Positions 35,779 to 47,180 of a stretch of DNA of 64,000 bases are shown in pieces. Positions within the stretch are counted from its first letter, which is position 1. Every line of letters begins with the position of its first letter. Under the pieces are notes generated by a model that had not been told where the DNA came from, did not search any database, and saw only the letters and a program-made list of their open reading frames with translations. The position numbers and the translations under genes were made by a program. Source of the DNA: Streptomyces sp. AC555_RSS877 (GTDB taxonomy: Bacteria > Actinomycetota > Actinomycetes > Streptomycetales > Streptomycetaceae); the NCBI RefSeq assembly GCF_019049245.1, contig NZ_JAGMUK010000007.1, positions 1-64,000 on the forward strand, written 5' to 3'.

Positions 35779-37346
35779 TTGGCCGCCTCCACCTCGGGCT
35801 GGGGGTCCTTCTTGTCCACGTCGGACATGGTCTGCTTGACCGCCGGGTTCACGATGTCGGTGAGGGGCTTCGGATAGACGCCCAGGAAGATCAGCAGGAC
35901 GACCAGGGGGGCGACCACCACGAGTTCCCGCACCCTGAGGTCGGGCATCGCCGCGACCTCGGGCTTCACCGGGCCCGTCATCGTCCTCTGGTAGAGGACG
36001 AGGGTGTACAGCGCGGCGAGCACGATGCCGAAGGTGGCGATGATCCCGATCACCGGGTAGCGCGCGAACGTGCCGACCAGGACGAGGAACTCACTCACGA
36101 ACGGCGCGAGCCCAGGCAGCGACAGGGTCGCCAGGCCGCCGATCAGGAAGGTGCCGGCGAGCACCGGAGCGACCTTCTGCACTCCGCCGTAGTCGGCGAT
36201 GAGCCGCGAGCCGCGCCGCGAGATCAGGAAGCCGGCCACCAGCATCAGTGCGGCGGTCGAGATGCCGTGGTTGACCATGTAGAGCGTCGCGCCCGACTGC
36301 CCCTGGCTGGTCATCGCGAAGATGCCCATGATGATGAAGCCGAAGTGCGAGATCGACGCGTACGCCACCAGCCGCTTGATGTCCCGCTGGCCGACGGCGA
36401 GCAGCGCCCCGTAGATGATGCTGATCACGGCGAGGACGAGGATGACGGGCGTCGCCCACTTCGACGCCTCCGGGAACAGCTGGAGGCAGAAGCGGAGCAT
36501 CGCGAAGGTGCCGACCTTGTCGACGACCGCGGTGATGAGGACGGCGACCGGGGCGGTGGCCTCCCCCATCGCGTTGGGCAGCCAGGTGTGCAGCGGCCAC
36601 AGGGGCGCCTTCACCGCGAAGGCGAAGAAGAAGCCCAGGAACAGCCAGCGTTCGGTGTTGGTCGCCATGTCCAGCGAGCCGTTGGCGCGCGCCTCGGCGA
36701 TCTCTTGGAGGCTGAAGTTCCCGGCGACCACGTACAGGCCGATCACCGCGGCCAGCATGATCAGGCCGCCGACCAGGTTGTAGAGGAGGAACTTCACGGC
36801 GGCGTAGGAGCGTTGGGTCGCCGCGTTCTCGTCGGAGCCGGCGTGGGCACGGTCTCCGAAGCCGCCGATGAGGAAGTACATCGGGATCAGCATGGCTTCG
36901 AAGAAGATGTAGAAGAGGAAGACGTCGGTGGCCTCGAAGGAGATGATCACCATCGCCTCGACGGCCAGGATCAGGGCGAAGAAGCCCTGCGTGGGCCGCC
37001 ACCGCTTGTTGCCGGTCTCCAGCGGGTCGGCGTCGTGCCAGCCCGCGAGGATGATGAACGGGATCAGCAGCGCGGTCAGCGCGATGAGCGCCACCCCGAT
37101 GCCGTCCACACCCAGCTCGTACCTGACCCCGAAGTCCGCGATCCAGGCACGTGATTCGGTGAGCTGGTAACGGTCGCCGTCCGGGTCGAAGCGGACCAGG
37201 ACGACGATCGCGAGGGCGAGCGTGGCGAGCGAGACGAGAAGCGCCAGCCACTTGGCGGCGGAGCGCCGCGCGGCCGGTACGGCTGCCGTGGCGACCGCCC
37301 CGAGGGCCGGAAGCGCCGCCATCGCTGTCAGCAGGGGAAAGGACAT
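35775..37346 (-). CDS. nuoM: NADH-quinone oxidoreductase subunit M
   Basis: A 523-residue antiporter-like membrane subunit. Diagnostic parts are the key Glu in FEAMLIPMYFLIG, the lysine-containing AVKAPLWPLHTWLPNAMGEA, and GQRDIKRLVAYASISHFGF. The start ATG was set before SFPLLTAMAALPALGAV; a longer frame to 38408 is a shadow over nuoL. It begins 5 bases after the nuoL stop and overlaps nuoN by four. Confidence 0.95.
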   Translation of the reverse strand: MSFPLLTAMAALPALGAVATAAVPAARRSAAKWLALLVSLATLALAIVVLVRFDPDGDRYQLTESRAWIADFGVRYELGVDGIGVALIALTALLIPFIILAGWHDADPLETGNKRWRPTQGFFALILAVEAMVIISFEATDVFLFYIFFEAMLIPMYFLIGGFGDRAHAGSDENAATQRSYAAVKFLLYNLVGGLIMLAAVIGLYVVAGNFSLQEIAEARANGSLDMATNTERWLFLGFFFAFAVKAPLWPLHTWLPNAMGEATAPVAVLITAVVDKVGTFAMLRFCLQLFPEASKWATPVILVLAVISIIYGALLAVGQRDIKRLVAYASISHFGFIIMGIFAMTSQGQSGATLYMVNHGISTAALMLVAGFLISRRGSRLIADYGGVQKVAPVLAGTFLIGGLATLSLPGLAPFVSEFLVLVGTFARYPVIGIIATFGIVLAALYTLVLYQRTMTGPVKPEVAAMPDLRVRELVVVAPLVVLLIFLGVYPKPLTDIVNPAVKQTMSDVDKKDPQPEVEAAK

Positions 37347-37351
37347 CGGTA

Positions 37352-39316
37352 TCAGACCGCCCTCATCAGCAGGGTCGCGGCGACGAGGACCGCCGCACCG
37401 CCGAACATCGAGACCGCGTACGACCGCGCGAAGCCGTTCTGCAGCTTGCGCATCCGCCCCGAGAGTCCGCCCATCGAGGCCGCCGTGCCGTTGACGACGC
37501 CGTCGACCAGGGTGTGGTCGACGTACACCAGGGAGCGCGTGAGGTGCTCGCCGCCGCGCACGAGGACCACGTGGTTGAAGTCGTCCTGGAGCAGGTCGCG
37601 CCGGGCGGCCCGGGTGAGCAGCGACCCGCGCGGGGCGACGACCGGGACCGGACGGCGCCCGTACTGGAGGTAGGCCGCGGCGACACCGATCACGAGCACG
37701 ACCATGGTGGCGAGGGTGACCGTCAGCGCACTGACCGGGGGATGTCCGTGGTCGTGGCCGGTCACGGGCTCCAGCCAGTGCAGGAAGCGGTCGCCGACGC
37801 TGAACAGGCCACCCGCGAAGACCGATCCGAAGGCCAGCACGATCATGGGGATCGTCATGGACTTGGGCGACTCGTGCGGGTGCGGCTCGGCGTGCTCGCC
37901 GCGGTGCTCGGCGGCGGGCTCCACACTCGGCTCGGCCGGGGACGGCGTCCCGGTGTGACGCCAGCGCTCCTCTCCGAAGAACGTCATCAGCATCACGCGC
38001 GTCATGTAGTACGCCGTGATGGCCGCGCCCAGCAGGGCCACGCCGCCGAGGATCCAGCCCTCGGTGCCGCCCTTGGCGAAGGCCGCCTCGATGATCTTGT
38101 CCTTGGAGAAGAAGCCGGACAGGCCTGGGAAGCCGATGATGGCGAGGTAGCCGAGGCCGAACGTGATGAAGGTGACCGGCATGTACTTCCTGAGGCCGCC
38201 GTACTTCCTCATGTCGACCTCGTCGTTCATGCCGTGCATGACCGAACCGGCGCCGAGGAACAGCCCGGCCTTGAAGAAGCCGTGCGTCACCAGGTGCATG
38301 ATCGCGAAGACGTAGCCGATGGGGCCCAGGCCCGCGGCGAGGATCATGTAGCCGATCTGCGACATGGTCGAGCCGGCCAGCGCCTTCTTGATGTCGTCCT
38401 TCGCGCAACCGACGATCGCACCGAACAGCAGCGTGACGGCACCGACGATGGTGACGACGAGTTGCGCGTCGGGCGCCGCGTTGAAGAGGGCCCCGGAGCG
38501 GACGATCAGGTAGACGCCTGCGGTCACCATCGTCGCGGCGTGGATGAGGGCCGAGACCGGGGTCGGGCCCTCCATCGCGTCCCCGAGCCAGGACTGCAGC
38601 GGCACCTGGGCGGACTTGCCACAGGCGGCCAGCAGCAGCATCAGGGCGATGCCGGTGAGCGTGGCCTCGGAGGTGTCACCGACGAGCCCGGGTTCCTCGT
38701 GGGTGCCGAGCACCGGGCCGAAGGCGAAGGTCCCGAAGGTCGTGAACATCAGCATGATCGCGATCGACAGGCCCACGTCGCCGACGCGGTTGACCAGGAA
38801 TGCCTTCTTCGCGGCGGTGGCGGCACTGGGCTTGTGCTGCCAGAAGCCGATCAGCAGGTACGACGCCAGACCGACGCCCTCCCAGCCGACGTACAGCAGC
38901 AGGTAGTTGTCGGCGAGGACGAGCAGCAGCATCGCCGCGAGGAACAGGTTCAGATAGCCGAAGAAGCGGCGGCGCCGCTCGTCGTGCTCCATGTACCCGA
39001 TCGAGTACAGGTGGATCAGCGAGCCGACGCCGGTGATGAGCAGGACGAACGTCATCGACAGCTGGTCGAGCTGGAAGGCGACGTCCGCCTGGAAGCCCTC
39101 GACCGGCACCCAGCTGAACAGGTGCTGGGTCAGTGTCCGGTGTTCGGCGTCCTTGCCGAGCAGGTCGACGAAGAGGATCGCGCCGAACACGAAGGACGCG
39201 GAGGCCAGGGCCGTGCCGATCCAGTGGCCGACGGCGTCCAGTCGCCGGCCGCCGCACAGCAGGACCGCCGCTCCGAGCAGGGGCGCCGCGATGAGCAGCG
39301 CAATCAGGTTCTCCAC
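37352..39316 (-). CDS. nuoL: NADH-quinone oxidoreductase subunit L
   Basis: A 654-residue subunit, the distal antiporter-like module. It has [38 protein letters not shown], and [21 protein letters not shown], then the long lateral helix region near the C-terminus after a His/Glu-rich cytoplasmic loop ([17 protein letters not shown]). Size is normal for actinobacteria. Confidence 0.95.
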   Translation of the reverse strand: MENLIALLIAAPLLGAAVLLCGGRRLDAVGHWIGTALASASFVFGAILFVDLLGKDAEHRTLTQHLFSWVPVEGFQADVAFQLDQLSMTFVLLITGVGSLIHLYSIGYMEHDERRRRFFGYLNLFLAAMLLLVLADNYLLLYVGWEGVGLASYLLIGFWQHKPSAATAAKKAFLVNRVGDVGLSIAIMLMFTTFGTFAFGPVLGTHEEPGLVGDTSEATLTGIALMLLLAACGKSAQVPLQSWLGDAMEGPTPVSALIHAATMVTAGVYLIVRSGALFNAAPDAQLVVTIVGAVTLLFGAIVGCAKDDIKKALAGSTMSQIGYMILAAGLGPIGYVFAIMHLVTHGFFKAGLFLGAGSVMHGMNDEVDMRKYGGLRKYMPVTFITFGLGYLAIIGFPGLSGFFSKDKIIEAAFAKGGTEGWILGGVALLGAAITAYYMTRVMLMTFFGEERWRHTGTPSPAEPSVEPAAEHRGEHAEPHPHESPKSMTIPMIVLAFGSVFAGGLFSVGDRFLHWLEPVTGHDHGHPPVSALTVTLATMVVLVIGVAAAYLQYGRRPVPVVAPRGSLLTRAARRDLLQDDFNHVVLVRGGEHLTRSLVYVDHTLVDGVVNGTAASMGGLSGRMRKLQNGFARSYAVSMFGGAAVLVAATLLMRAV

Positions 39317-39330
39317 GATTCAGCGACCCC

Positions 39331-39630
39331 TTACAGCTTCATCAGGCTGGCGTCGTCGACCGAGGCCGAGTGGCGGGAACGGAACAGCGACACGATGATC
39401 GCGAGCCCGACCACGACCTCCGCGGCGGCGACGACCATCGTGAAGAAGGCGATGATCTGGCCGTCGAGATTGCCGTGCATCCGGGAGAAGGCGACGAACG
39501 CGAGGTTGCAGGCGTTGAGCATCAGCTCGACGCACATGAAGACGACGATCGCGTTACGCCTGATCAGCACGCCGGTGGCGCCGATCGTGAACAACAGGGC
39601 GGCGAGATACAGGTAGTTGACCGGGTTCAC
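39331..39630 (-). CDS. nuoK: NADH-quinone oxidoreductase subunit K
   Basis: A 99-residue subunit with three helices and the conserved membrane glutamate in [13 protein letters not shown], part of the central proton channel. It overlaps nuoJ by four bases and lies 14 bases upstream of nuoL. Confidence 0.95.
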   Translation of the reverse strand: MNPVNYLYLAALLFTIGATGVLIRRNAIVVFMCVELMLNACNLAFVAFSRMHGNLDGQIIAFFTMVVAAAEVVVGLAIIVSLFRSRHSASVDDASLMKL

Positions 39631-40469
39631 TTCGACGCCTCCTCGGCCCGCTTGCGGTTCGTCGACTCAACCGCGGAGCGCTCCAGGCGTTCCTCGGCAC
39701 GCTGTTCCATGGCCCGCAGGTCGTTCAGCGCATCCTGCGACACGTCACGGATCTGGCCACGCTCCCGCAGCGTCTTGCTGACCGTGAGGTCGGACGGGGT
39801 GCCGTCGGGCAACAGGCCCGCGATGTCCACGGCGTTGTGCCGGGCGTACACGCCCGGCGCCGGCAGCGGCGGCAGCTGCTTGCCCTCGCGGACGCGCTCC
39901 TCGGACAGCTCGCGCTGGGTCTTGGCCCGCTCGGTGCGCTCGCGGTGGGTGAGCACCATGGCGCCGACGGCGGCCGTGATCAGCAGCACGCCGGTGATCT
40001 CGAAGGCGAAGACGTACTTCGTGAAGATGAGGGCCGCCAGGCCCTCCACGTTGCCGTTCGCGTTCGCCTGCGTGAGGCCGCTGAACTCGTTCAGGGAGGC
40101 GTTCCCGATGCCCGCGAACAGCAGGACACCGAAGCCGAGCCCGCACATCAGTGCCAGCCAGCGCTGACCCTTGATGGTCTCCTTCAGGGAGTCCGCCGCG
40201 GTGACGCCGACGAGCATCACCACGAACAGGAACAGCATCATGATCGCGCCGGTGTAGACGACGATCTGCACGACGCCCAGGAAGTAGGCCCCGTTGGCGA
40301 GGTAGAACACCGCCAAGATGATCATGGTTCCGGCCAGGCACAGCGCACTGTGCACGGCCCGCTTCATGAAGACGGTGCACAGTGCGCCGATCACGGCGAC
40401 GGTCCCGAGGACCCAGAACTGGAAGGCCTCACCCGTGGAGGTGGAGTAGGCCGCGAGTTGGGCGCTCAT
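39627..40469 (-). CDS. nuoJ: NADH-quinone oxidoreductase subunit J
   Basis: A 280-residue subunit with five helices; [21 protein letters not shown] is the conserved third helix with a pi-bulge in known structures. The soluble C-terminal tail of about 110 residues ([19 protein letters not shown] onward) is charged and longer than in Escherichia coli. The ATG is set before [12 protein letters not shown], where it overlaps the nuoI stop by four bases. Confidence 0.94.
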   Translation of the reverse strand: MSAQLAAYSTSTGEAFQFWVLGTVAVIGALCTVFMKRAVHSALCLAGTMIILAVFYLANGAYFLGVVQIVVYTGAIMMLFLFVVMLVGVTAADSLKETIKGQRWLALMCGLGFGVLLFAGIGNASLNEFSGLTQANANGNVEGLAALIFTKYVFAFEITGVLLITAAVGAMVLTHRERTERAKTQRELSEERVREGKQLPPLPAPGVYARHNAVDIAGLLPDGTPSDLTVSKTLRERGQIRDVSQDALNDLRAMEQRAEERLERSAVESTNRKRAEEASK

Positions 40470-41107
40470 CGGCCGATCACCTTCTCCGACATCGGCTCGT
40501 CCTCGCCGGTGGTCGACGCGGCCTCCTGCACGACCTCGCCCTTGGAGACGGCGACCTGCTGCACCGTGCCGGGCGCGGCCTCCGTCACCAGACCCCGGTA
40601 GTAGTCCTGCTCGTCCGTCCCCGGGAAGATGGAGTGCGGACTGTCGACCATGCCCTCTTCGAGGCCGGCGAGCAGTTGCTCCTTGGTGTAGATGAGGTTG
40701 GCGCGGCTGGAGTCGGCGAGCTCGAACTCGTTGGTCATCGTCAACGCGCGCGTGGGGCACGCCTCGATGCACAGGCCGCACAGGATGCAGCGGGCGTAGT
40801 TGATCTGGTAGACGCGGCCGTACCGCTCGCCCGGCGAGTAGCGCTCCTCGTCCGTGTTGTCGGCGCCCTCGACGTAGATGGCGTCGGCGGGACAGGCCCA
40901 GGCGCACAGTTCGCAGCCGACGCACTTCTCCAGGCCGTCCGGATGGCGGTTGAGCTGGTGCCGTCCGTGGAACCGGGGGGCAGTGGTCTTCTGCTGCTCC
41001 GGGTACTGCTCGGTCAGCCGCTTCTTGAACATGGCCTTGAAGGTCACACCGAAGCCGGCCACGGGGTTCTGGAAACCGGGTTTGGTCTCCTTCGGCTCCT
41101 CAGCCAT
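40466..41107 (-). CDS. nuoI: NADH-quinone oxidoreductase subunit I
   Basis: A 213-residue peripheral-arm subunit with two 4Fe-4S motifs, [12 protein letters not shown] and [12 protein letters not shown], which carry electrons to cluster N2. AAAGGAGG six bases upstream decides the ATG at 41107 over a longer frame. The C-terminal 50 residues are a low-complexity extension. It overlaps nuoH by eight bases. Confidence 0.95.
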   Translation of the reverse strand: MAEEPKETKPGFQNPVAGFGVTFKAMFKKRLTEQYPEQQKTTAPRFHGRHQLNRHPDGLEKCVGCELCAWACPADAIYVEGADNTDEERYSPGERYGRVYQINYARCILCGLCIEACPTRALTMTNEFELADSSRANLIYTKEQLLAGLEEGMVDSPHSIFPGTDEQDYYRGLVTEAAPGTVQQVAVSKGEVVQEAASTTGEDEPMSEKVIGR

Positions 41108-42464
41108 CGGACGCCTCCTTTCCATCCGAAGATCCGTCACTCGCAGTATCCGGTCCACCACTGACAATCAACTCCCGCTCGCGGTGCGAGCGGCGCCGCG
41201 GCACCGGCGAAAGCTCCTGCCCCGGCAGCGGAGGTACGGGGAACCCGCCCGCCATCGGGTCGAAGCCGACCGGTTCCTCGACGGGCGGCTCGGCCGCCTT
41301 CGCCTTCTCGCGGAACATGTCGACGACGAAGGAGAGCAGCAGCAGGACGAGGACGCCGCCGCCGATGTAGAGAGCGATGTCGGCGAAGTCGTAGTTCTCG
41401 TTCCTGAGGGTCCGCACGGTGGCCACGAGCATCAGCCAGACCAGCGAGACCGGGATGAGGACCTTCCAGCCGAGCTTCATCAGCTGGTCGTAGCGGACGC
41501 GGGGAAGCGTGCCGCGCAGCCAGATGAAGAAGAACAGCAGCAACTGCACCTTGATCACGAACCAGAGCATCGGCCACCAGCCGTGGTTCGCGCCCTCCCA
41601 GAAGGTGCTGACCGGCCACGGGGCCCGCCAGCCGCCCAGGAAGAGCGTCACCGACACGGCCGAGACCGTCACCATGTTCACGTACTCGGCGAGCATGAAC
41701 ATCGCGAACTTGATCGACGAGTACTCGGTGTTGAAGCCGCCCACCAGGTCGCCCTCGGACTCCGGCATGTCGAAGGGGGCGCGGTTGGTCTCGCCCACCA
41801 TCGTCACGATGTAGATCAGGAAGGAGACCGGCAGCAGGACGATGTACCAGCGGTCCTGCTGCTGCTCGACGATCGTCGACGTCGACATCGAGCCTGAGTA
41901 GAGGAACACCGAGGCGAAGGCGGCCCCCATGGCGATCTCGTACGAGATCATCTGCGCGCAGGAGCGCAGGCCGCCGAGGAGCGGATAGGTGGAGCCGGAA
42001 CTCCAGCCCGCCAGGACGATGCCGTAGATGCCGACCGAGGCGACCGCGAGGATGTAGAGCATCGCGATCGGCAGGTCGGTGAGCTGCATCGCGGTGCGGT
42101 GCCCGAAGATCGAGACCTCGTTGCCGGCCGGGCCGAAGGGGATCACCGCGATCGCCATGAAGGCCGGGATGGCCGCGACGATCGGCGCGAGGACATAGAC
42201 CACCTTGTCCGCGCGCTTGACGATGACGTCTTCCTTGAGCATCAGCTTCATGCCGTCGGCGAGCGACTGGAGCATGCCCCAGGGGCCGTGCCTGTTGGGG
42301 CCGATGCGCAGCTGCATCCACGCGACGACCTTGCGCTCCCACACGATGGAGAACAGCACGGTCAGCATCAGAAAGGCGAAACAGAACACCGCCTTGATGA
42401 GGACCAGCCACCAGGGGTCGGTGCCGAACATCGAGAGGTCTTCAGCGGCGAGGTACGGGCTCAT
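41100..42464 (-). CDS. nuoH: NADH-quinone oxidoreductase subunit H
   Basis: A 454-residue membrane subunit that forms the quinone entry chamber. Characteristic pieces are [21 protein letters not shown], the loop [25 protein letters not shown], and [15 protein letters not shown] hydrophilic tail of about 70 residues follows the last helix, longer than in E. coli. The ATG before [12 protein letters not shown] overlaps the nuoG stop by four bases. Confidence 0.95.
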   Translation of the reverse strand: MSPYLAAEDLSMFGTDPWWLVLIKAVFCFAFLMLTVLFSIVWERKVVAWMQLRIGPNRHGPWGMLQSLADGMKLMLKEDVIVKRADKVVYVLAPIVAAIPAFMAIAVIPFGPAGNEVSIFGHRTAMQLTDLPIAMLYILAVASVGIYGIVLAGWSSGSTYPLLGGLRSCAQMISYEIAMGAAFASVFLYSGSMSTSTIVEQQQDRWYIVLLPVSFLIYIVTMVGETNRAPFDMPESEGDLVGGFNTEYSSIKFAMFMLAEYVNMVTVSAVSVTLFLGGWRAPWPVSTFWEGANHGWWPMLWFVIKVQLLLFFFIWLRGTLPRVRYDQLMKLGWKVLIPVSLVWLMLVATVRTLRNENYDFADIALYIGGGVLVLLLLSFVVDMFREKAKAAEPPVEEPVGFDPMAGGFPVPPLPGQELSPVPRRRSHRERELIVSGGPDTASDGSSDGKEASDG

Positions 42465-44965
42465 GCCTCCACCTCCTGGGGGGCTTCGGCGGCGGGCTTC
42501 GCCGGTCCGATGCGGACGAGTGAGCCGGGCAGCGCCCCGGTGTCGGAGGCGACGCCGCCGCCCGAGGAGTTCAGCGGGAGCCAGACCACACGGTCGGGCA
42601 TCTCGGTGACCCGGAGCGCGAACTCGGCCGTCCCGGCGGTGCCGGTCACAGCGAGCAGGTCGCCGTCCTTCACACCCGCCTCGGCGGCCGTGGCGGGCGA
42701 CACGCGCGCGTGGACCGCGTGCCGCGTCCCGGCGAGCGCCTCGTCGCCCTCCTGGAGGACGCCCTGGTCGAGCAGCAACCGGTGCCCGGCCAGTACGGCC
42801 TCCCCGGCCGCCGGCCGCGGCAACTGCGCGGCGGATTCCAGAGGTTCGGTGGCCCGGGGACCGTCCCACGCCCCGAGCCGGTCCAGCTCCGCGCGCACGG
42901 TCCGCAGGTCCGGCAGACCCAGGTGTACGTCCATGGCGTCGGCCAGCATCTGCAGCACGCGCGCGTCGGTGGGCGCGAGGCGCCGGGTCATGTGGTCGGG
43001 CTTGAGCGCGGCCTCGAAGAAGCGCACCCTGCCCTCCCAGTTGAGGAACGTGCCGGCCTTCTCGGCGACCGCCGCCACCGGCAGGACCACGTCGGCGAGT
43101 TCGGTGACCTCGCTGGGCCGCAGTTCCAGCGACACCAGGAAGCCGACCTCGCGCAGCGCCTCACGCGCGCGTGCCGGATCGGGCAGATCGGCGACCTCGA
43201 CGCCCGCGACCACGAGCGCCTGAAGCTCCCCGCCCGCGGCGGCCTCGACGATCTGGCCGGTGTCACGACCGTAGCGGTGCGGAAGTTCGGCCAGACCCCA
43301 GGCCGCGGCGACCTCGTCCCGGGCGCGCGGGTCGGTGGCCGGGCGCCCGCCCGGCAGCAGCGTGGGCAGTGCGCCCGCCTCGACGGCACCGCGCTCCCCG
43401 GACCGGCGCGGGATCCACACCAGGTGGGCACCGGTCGCGGAGGCGGCCCGTACGGCGGCGGTCAGCCCGCCCGCCACGGCGGCCAGCCGCTCGCCCACGG
43501 CGATCACCGCGCCCTCTGCGCGCAGCGCCTGTGCGGCCTTCGCGCCGTCGTCCTCCAGGCCGGCCCCGCTCGCGAGCGCGTCCAGCCACTCGGTCTCGGT
43601 GCCGGGAGCGGCGGGCAGCAGCGTGCCGCCCGCCTTCTCCAGGCCGCGCGTCGCGTGCGTGGCGAGGGAGAACACCTTCTGCCCGTGCTTGCGCCAGGCC
43701 TTGCGCAGCCGGAGGAAGACGCCGGGCGCCTCCTCCTCGGCCTCGAACCCGACCAGCAGAACGGCGGGCGCCTTCTCCAGAGCGGTGTACGTGACGCCCG
43801 TACCGTCGAGGTCCCGGCCGCGTCCGGCGACCTGGGCGGCCAGGAAGTCGGCCTCCTCACCACTGTGCACGCGCGCACGGAAGTCGATGTCGTTGGTGCC
43901 GAGCGCCACGCGCGCGAACTTGCTGTACGCGTAGGCGTCCTCGATGGTGAGCCGGCCGCCGGTCAGGACACCGGTCCGGCCCCGTGAGGCGAGCAGCCCC
44001 TGAGCGGCGATCTGCAGCGCCTCCGGCCAGGAGGCCGGCACGAGGTCACCCTCGGCGTTGCGCACCAGCGGGTGCTGGAGCCGGTCCCGCTGCTGCGCGT
44101 ACCGGAACGCGAACCGCCCCTTGTCGCAGATCCACTCCTCGTTGACCTCGGGGTCCTCGGCCGCGAGCCGCCGCATGACCTTGCCGCGCCGGTGGTCGGT
44201 GCGCGTCGCGCAGCCGCCGGAGCAGTGCTCGCAGACCGACGGCGAGGAGACGAGGTCGAAGGGCCGGGAGCGGAATCGGTACGCCGCGGAGGTGAGCGCG
44301 CCGACCGGGCAGATCTGGATGGTGTTGCCGGAGAAGTAGGACTCGAAGGGGTCGCCCTCACCGGTGCCGACCTGCTGGAGCGCGCCCCGCTCGATCAGCT
44401 CGATCATCGGGTCGCCCGCGACCTGGTTGGAGAACCGGGTGCAGCGGGCGCACAGCACGCACCGCTCGCGGTCGAGCAGCACCTGCGTGGAGATCGGCAC
44501 GGGCTTCTCGTACGTCCGCTTCTTTCCCTCGAAGCGGGACTCGGACTGGCCGTGCGACATGGCCTGGTTCTGCAGGGGGCACTCGCCGCCCTTGTCGCAG
44601 ACCGGGCAGTCCAGCGGGTGGTTGATGAGGAGCAGCTCCATCACACCGTGCTGCGCCTTCTCGGCGACCGGCGAGGTGAGGTGCGTCTTCACCACCATCC
44701 CGTCGGTGCAGGTGATGGTGCAGGACGCCATGGGCTTGCGCTGGCCCTCGACCTCGACGATGCACTGGCGGCACGCGCCGGCCGGGTCGAGGAGGGGGTG
44801 GTCGCAGAACCGGGGGATCTCGATGCCGAGTTGCTCGGCGGCCCGGATGACCAGGGTGCCCTTGGGCACGCTGATCTCCACGCCGTCGATCGTCAGCGAC
44901 ACGAGGTCTTCCGGCGGGACCGCCGCCTCTCCCCCACCTGCGGGAGCGTTGGTGGTCACAGTCAT
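42461..44965 (-). CDS. nuoG: NADH-quinone oxidoreductase subunit G
   Basis: An 834-residue peripheral-arm subunit. The N-terminal 2Fe-2S domain has [15 protein letters not shown], the His-ligated cluster is in [18 protein letters not shown], and a 4Fe-4S motif is CVLCARC with CPVGAL. The molybdopterin-like part ([20 protein letters not shown]) retains Cys residues of the extra N7-type cluster, then a degenerate cofactor domain without molybdenum. Confidence 0.95.
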   Translation of the reverse strand: MTVTTNAPAGGGEAAVPPEDLVSLTIDGVEISVPKGTLVIRAAEQLGIEIPRFCDHPLLDPAGACRQCIVEVEGQRKPMASCTITCTDGMVVKTHLTSPVAEKAQHGVMELLLINHPLDCPVCDKGGECPLQNQAMSHGQSESRFEGKKRTYEKPVPISTQVLLDRERCVLCARCTRFSNQVAGDPMIELIERGALQQVGTGEGDPFESYFSGNTIQICPVGALTSAAYRFRSRPFDLVSSPSVCEHCSGGCATRTDHRRGKVMRRLAAEDPEVNEEWICDKGRFAFRYAQQRDRLQHPLVRNAEGDLVPASWPEALQIAAQGLLASRGRTGVLTGGRLTIEDAYAYSKFARVALGTNDIDFRARVHSGEEADFLAAQVAGRGRDLDGTGVTYTALEKAPAVLLVGFEAEEEAPGVFLRLRKAWRKHGQKVFSLATHATRGLEKAGGTLLPAAPGTETEWLDALASGAGLEDDGAKAAQALRAEGAVIAVGERLAAVAGGLTAAVRAASATGAHLVWIPRRSGERGAVEAGALPTLLPGGRPATDPRARDEVAAAWGLAELPHRYGRDTGQIVEAAAGGELQALVVAGVEVADLPDPARAREALREVGFLVSLELRPSEVTELADVVLPVAAVAEKAGTFLNWEGRVRFFEAALKPDHMTRRLAPTDARVLQMLADAMDVHLGLPDLRTVRAELDRLGAWDGPRATEPLESAAQLPRPAAGEAVLAGHRLLLDQGVLQEGDEALAGTRHAVHARVSPATAAEAGVKDGDLLAVTGTAGTAEFALRVTEMPDRVVWLPLNSSGGGVASDTGALPGSLVRIGPAKPAAEAPQEVEA

Positions 44966-46308
44966 GCGTTCACCTCCGTGCGGTCGGCCCAGGCCGTCGA
45001 CTTGGCCGGGTCGAAGGGGCAGCCGCGGCCCGTGATGTGCTGCTCGTACTCCTCACGGAAGTACTTGAGCGAGGAGAAGATCGGCGAGGCGGCGCCGTCG
45101 CCGAGGGCGCAGAAGGACTTGCCGTTGATGTTGTCGGCGATGTCGTTCAGCTTGTCGAGGTCGGACATGACGCCCTTGCCGGCCTCGATGTCGCGCAGCA
45201 ACTGCACGAGCCAGTAGGTCCCTTCGCGGCACGGTGTGCACTTGCCGCAGGACTCGTGGGCGTAGAACTCGGTCCAGCGGGTCACGGCTCGCACGACGCA
45301 GGTCGTCTCGTCGAAGCACTGCAGAGCCTTTGTGCCGAGCATGGAACCCGCGGCGCCCACTCCTTCGTAGTCAAGAGGGACGTCGAGGTGCTCTTCGGTG
45401 AACATCGGCGTCGAGGACCCGCCGGGGGTCCAGAACTTGAGCCGGTGCCCGGCTCGCATGCCGCCGCTCATCTCGAGGAGCTGACGGAGCGTGATGCCGA
45501 GCGGTGCCTCGTACTGACCGGGACTGGTGACGTGGCCGCTGAGCGAGTAAAGCGTGAAGCCCGGAGACTTCTCGCTGCCCATCGACCTGAACCATTCCTT
45601 GCCCTTGTTCAGAATCGCGGGAACCGACGCGATCGACTCGACGTTATTCACCACAGTCGGGCACGCGTAGAGGCCCGCGACAGCAGGGAAAGGGGGACGG
45701 AGCCGCGGTTGACCCCGGCGGCCTTCGAGCGAGTCGAGCAGTGCGGTCTCCTCACCGCAGATGTACGCGCCGGCGCCCGCGTGCACGGTGAGTTGGAGGT
45801 CGAGTCCGCTGCCCAGGATGTTCTCGCCCAGGTAGCCCGCCGCGTAGGCCTCACGCACGGCCTCGTGCAACCGCCGCAGCACAGGGACGACTTCACCACG
45901 CAGATAGATGAAGGCATGCGAAGACCTGATGGCGTAACACGCGATGACAATGCCCTCGATGAGGCTGTGCGGGTTCGCGAAGAGGAGCGGGATGTCCTTA
46001 CAGGTTCCCGGCTCCGACTCGTCGGCGTTGACAACTAGATAGTGCGGCTTTCCATCCCCCTGGGGAATGAACTGCCATTTCATTCCCGTGGGGAATCCCG
46101 CACCGCCGCGGCCGCGCAGACCGGAGTCCTTGACGTACGCGATCAGGTCGTCCGGCGACATGGCCAGCGCCTTGCGAAGTCCCTCGTATCCTTCGTGCCT
46201 TCGGTAGACGTCCAGCGTCCAGGACTTGTCCTCGTCCCAGAAGGCCGACAGCACGGGTGCGAGCAGCTTCTCGGGGCTGGTGTCTTTGATCTCGGCTGCC
46301 AAGGTCAT
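44962..46308 (-). CDS. nuoF: NADH-quinone oxidoreductase subunit F
   Basis: A 448-residue NADH-oxidising subunit. FMN and NADH bind at [16 protein letters not shown] and [12 protein letters not shown]; the 4Fe-4S cluster N3 is held by [12 protein letters not shown] and the downstream Cys in [12 protein letters not shown]. The start ATG shares one base with the nuoE stop (TGATG); an in-frame GTG three bases earlier is possible. Its first two-thirds use codons that are rare in the flanking nuo genes (GGA, ATT, TAT, GTT, one CTA). The protein itself looks intact. Confidence 0.95.
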   Translation of the reverse strand: MTLAAEIKDTSPEKLLAPVLSAFWDEDKSWTLDVYRRHEGYEGLRKALAMSPDDLIAYVKDSGLRGRGGAGFPTGMKWQFIPQGDGKPHYLVVNADESEPGTCKDIPLLFANPHSLIEGIVIACYAIRSSHAFIYLRGEVVPVLRRLHEAVREAYAAGYLGENILGSGLDLQLTVHAGAGAYICGEETALLDSLEGRRGQPRLRPPFPAVAGLYACPTVVNNVESIASVPAILNKGKEWFRSMGSEKSPGFTLYSLSGHVTSPGQYEAPLGITLRQLLEMSGGMRAGHRLKFWTPGGSSTPMFTEEHLDVPLDYEGVGAAGSMLGTKALQCFDETTCVVRAVTRWTEFYAHESCGKCTPCREGTYWLVQLLRDIEAGKGVMSDLDKLNDIADNINGKSFCALGDGAASPIFSSLKYFREEYEQHITGRGCPFDPAKSTAWADRTEVNA

Positions 46309-47180
46309 CACTCCCCCTCCTCGGCGGTAGGCCCTGCCGGGTGGGCCGGGTCGGAGGCCGACGTGTCCTGCGGCGCGTCGTGTGAGCTCAGGTGCTCTGT
46401 CGGTGACGGGTGGTGCACCGCCTTGTCCTGCGGCTCGTCGTGCGGTCCGCCGTCGCGCGGATGGACCACGCGCGCGGGTGCGGCCTCTCCCCTTGCCAGG
46501 CGAAGGCCCACCAGCGAAGCGGGTCCCGCTCCGCCGCTCGCCTCGACGGCCCCGGGCCGCTCGTCGGGGAAGCCGGCCAGGATCCGGGCGGTCTCCTTGA
46601 AGGTGCACAGCGGCGCCCCGCGCGTGGGCTCGACCGGTCGCCCCTCGATCAGGTCGTCGACGAGGCGCTTGGCGCTCGCCGGGGTCTGGTTGTCGAAGAA
46701 CTCCCAGTTGACCATCACGACGGGCGCGAAGTCGCAGGCCGCGTTGCACTCGATGTGCTCCAGGGTGACCTTGCCGTCCTCGGTGGTCCCGCCGTTGCCG
46801 ACGCCCAGGTGCTCCTGGAGGGACTCGAAGATCGCGTCGCCGCCCATCACCGCGCACAGCGTGTTGGTGCAGACGCCGACCTGGTAGTCACCGCTCGGCC
46901 GGCGCCGGTACATGCTGTAGAAGGTGGCGACCGCGGTCACCTCGGCCGTGGTCAGGTCCAGCACGTCCGCGCAGAACTTCATCCCGGTGCGCGTGACGTG
47001 GCCTTCCTCCGACTGCACGAGATGCAGCAACGGCAGCAGGGCCGAGCGGGAGTCCGGGTAGCGGGCGATGATCTCGCGCGCGTCCGTCTCCAGCCTTGCT
47101 CGGACGTCGTCCGGGTACGCGGGCGCGGGCAGTTCGGGCATGCCCAGGCTGACGCCCCGCTCCGAAGAAGAGGTGGTCAC
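46308..47180 (-). CDS. nuoE: NADH-quinone oxidoreductase subunit E
   Basis: A 290-residue subunit with a thioredoxin-like 2Fe-2S domain: ligands in GVCTNTLC and [15 protein letters not shown]. The domain ends near residue 185. The remaining hundred residues are a Pro/His/Asp-rich tail ([19 protein letters not shown]) without known fold, so the protein is far longer than the usual 160-240. The GTG start overlaps the nuoD stop (GTGA), with GGGAGG nine bases upstream. Confidence 0.93.
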   Translation of the reverse strand: MTTSSSERGVSLGMPELPAPAYPDDVRARLETDAREIIARYPDSRSALLPLLHLVQSEEGHVTRTGMKFCADVLDLTTAEVTAVATFYSMYRRRPSGDYQVGVCTNTLCAVMGGDAIFESLQEHLGVGNGGTTEDGKVTLEHIECNAACDFAPVVMVNWEFFDNQTPASAKRLVDDLIEGRPVEPTRGAPLCTFKETARILAGFPDERPGAVEASGGAGPASLVGLRLARGEAAPARVVHPRDGGPHDEPQDKAVHHPSPTEHLSSHDAPQDTSASDPAHPAGPTAEEGE

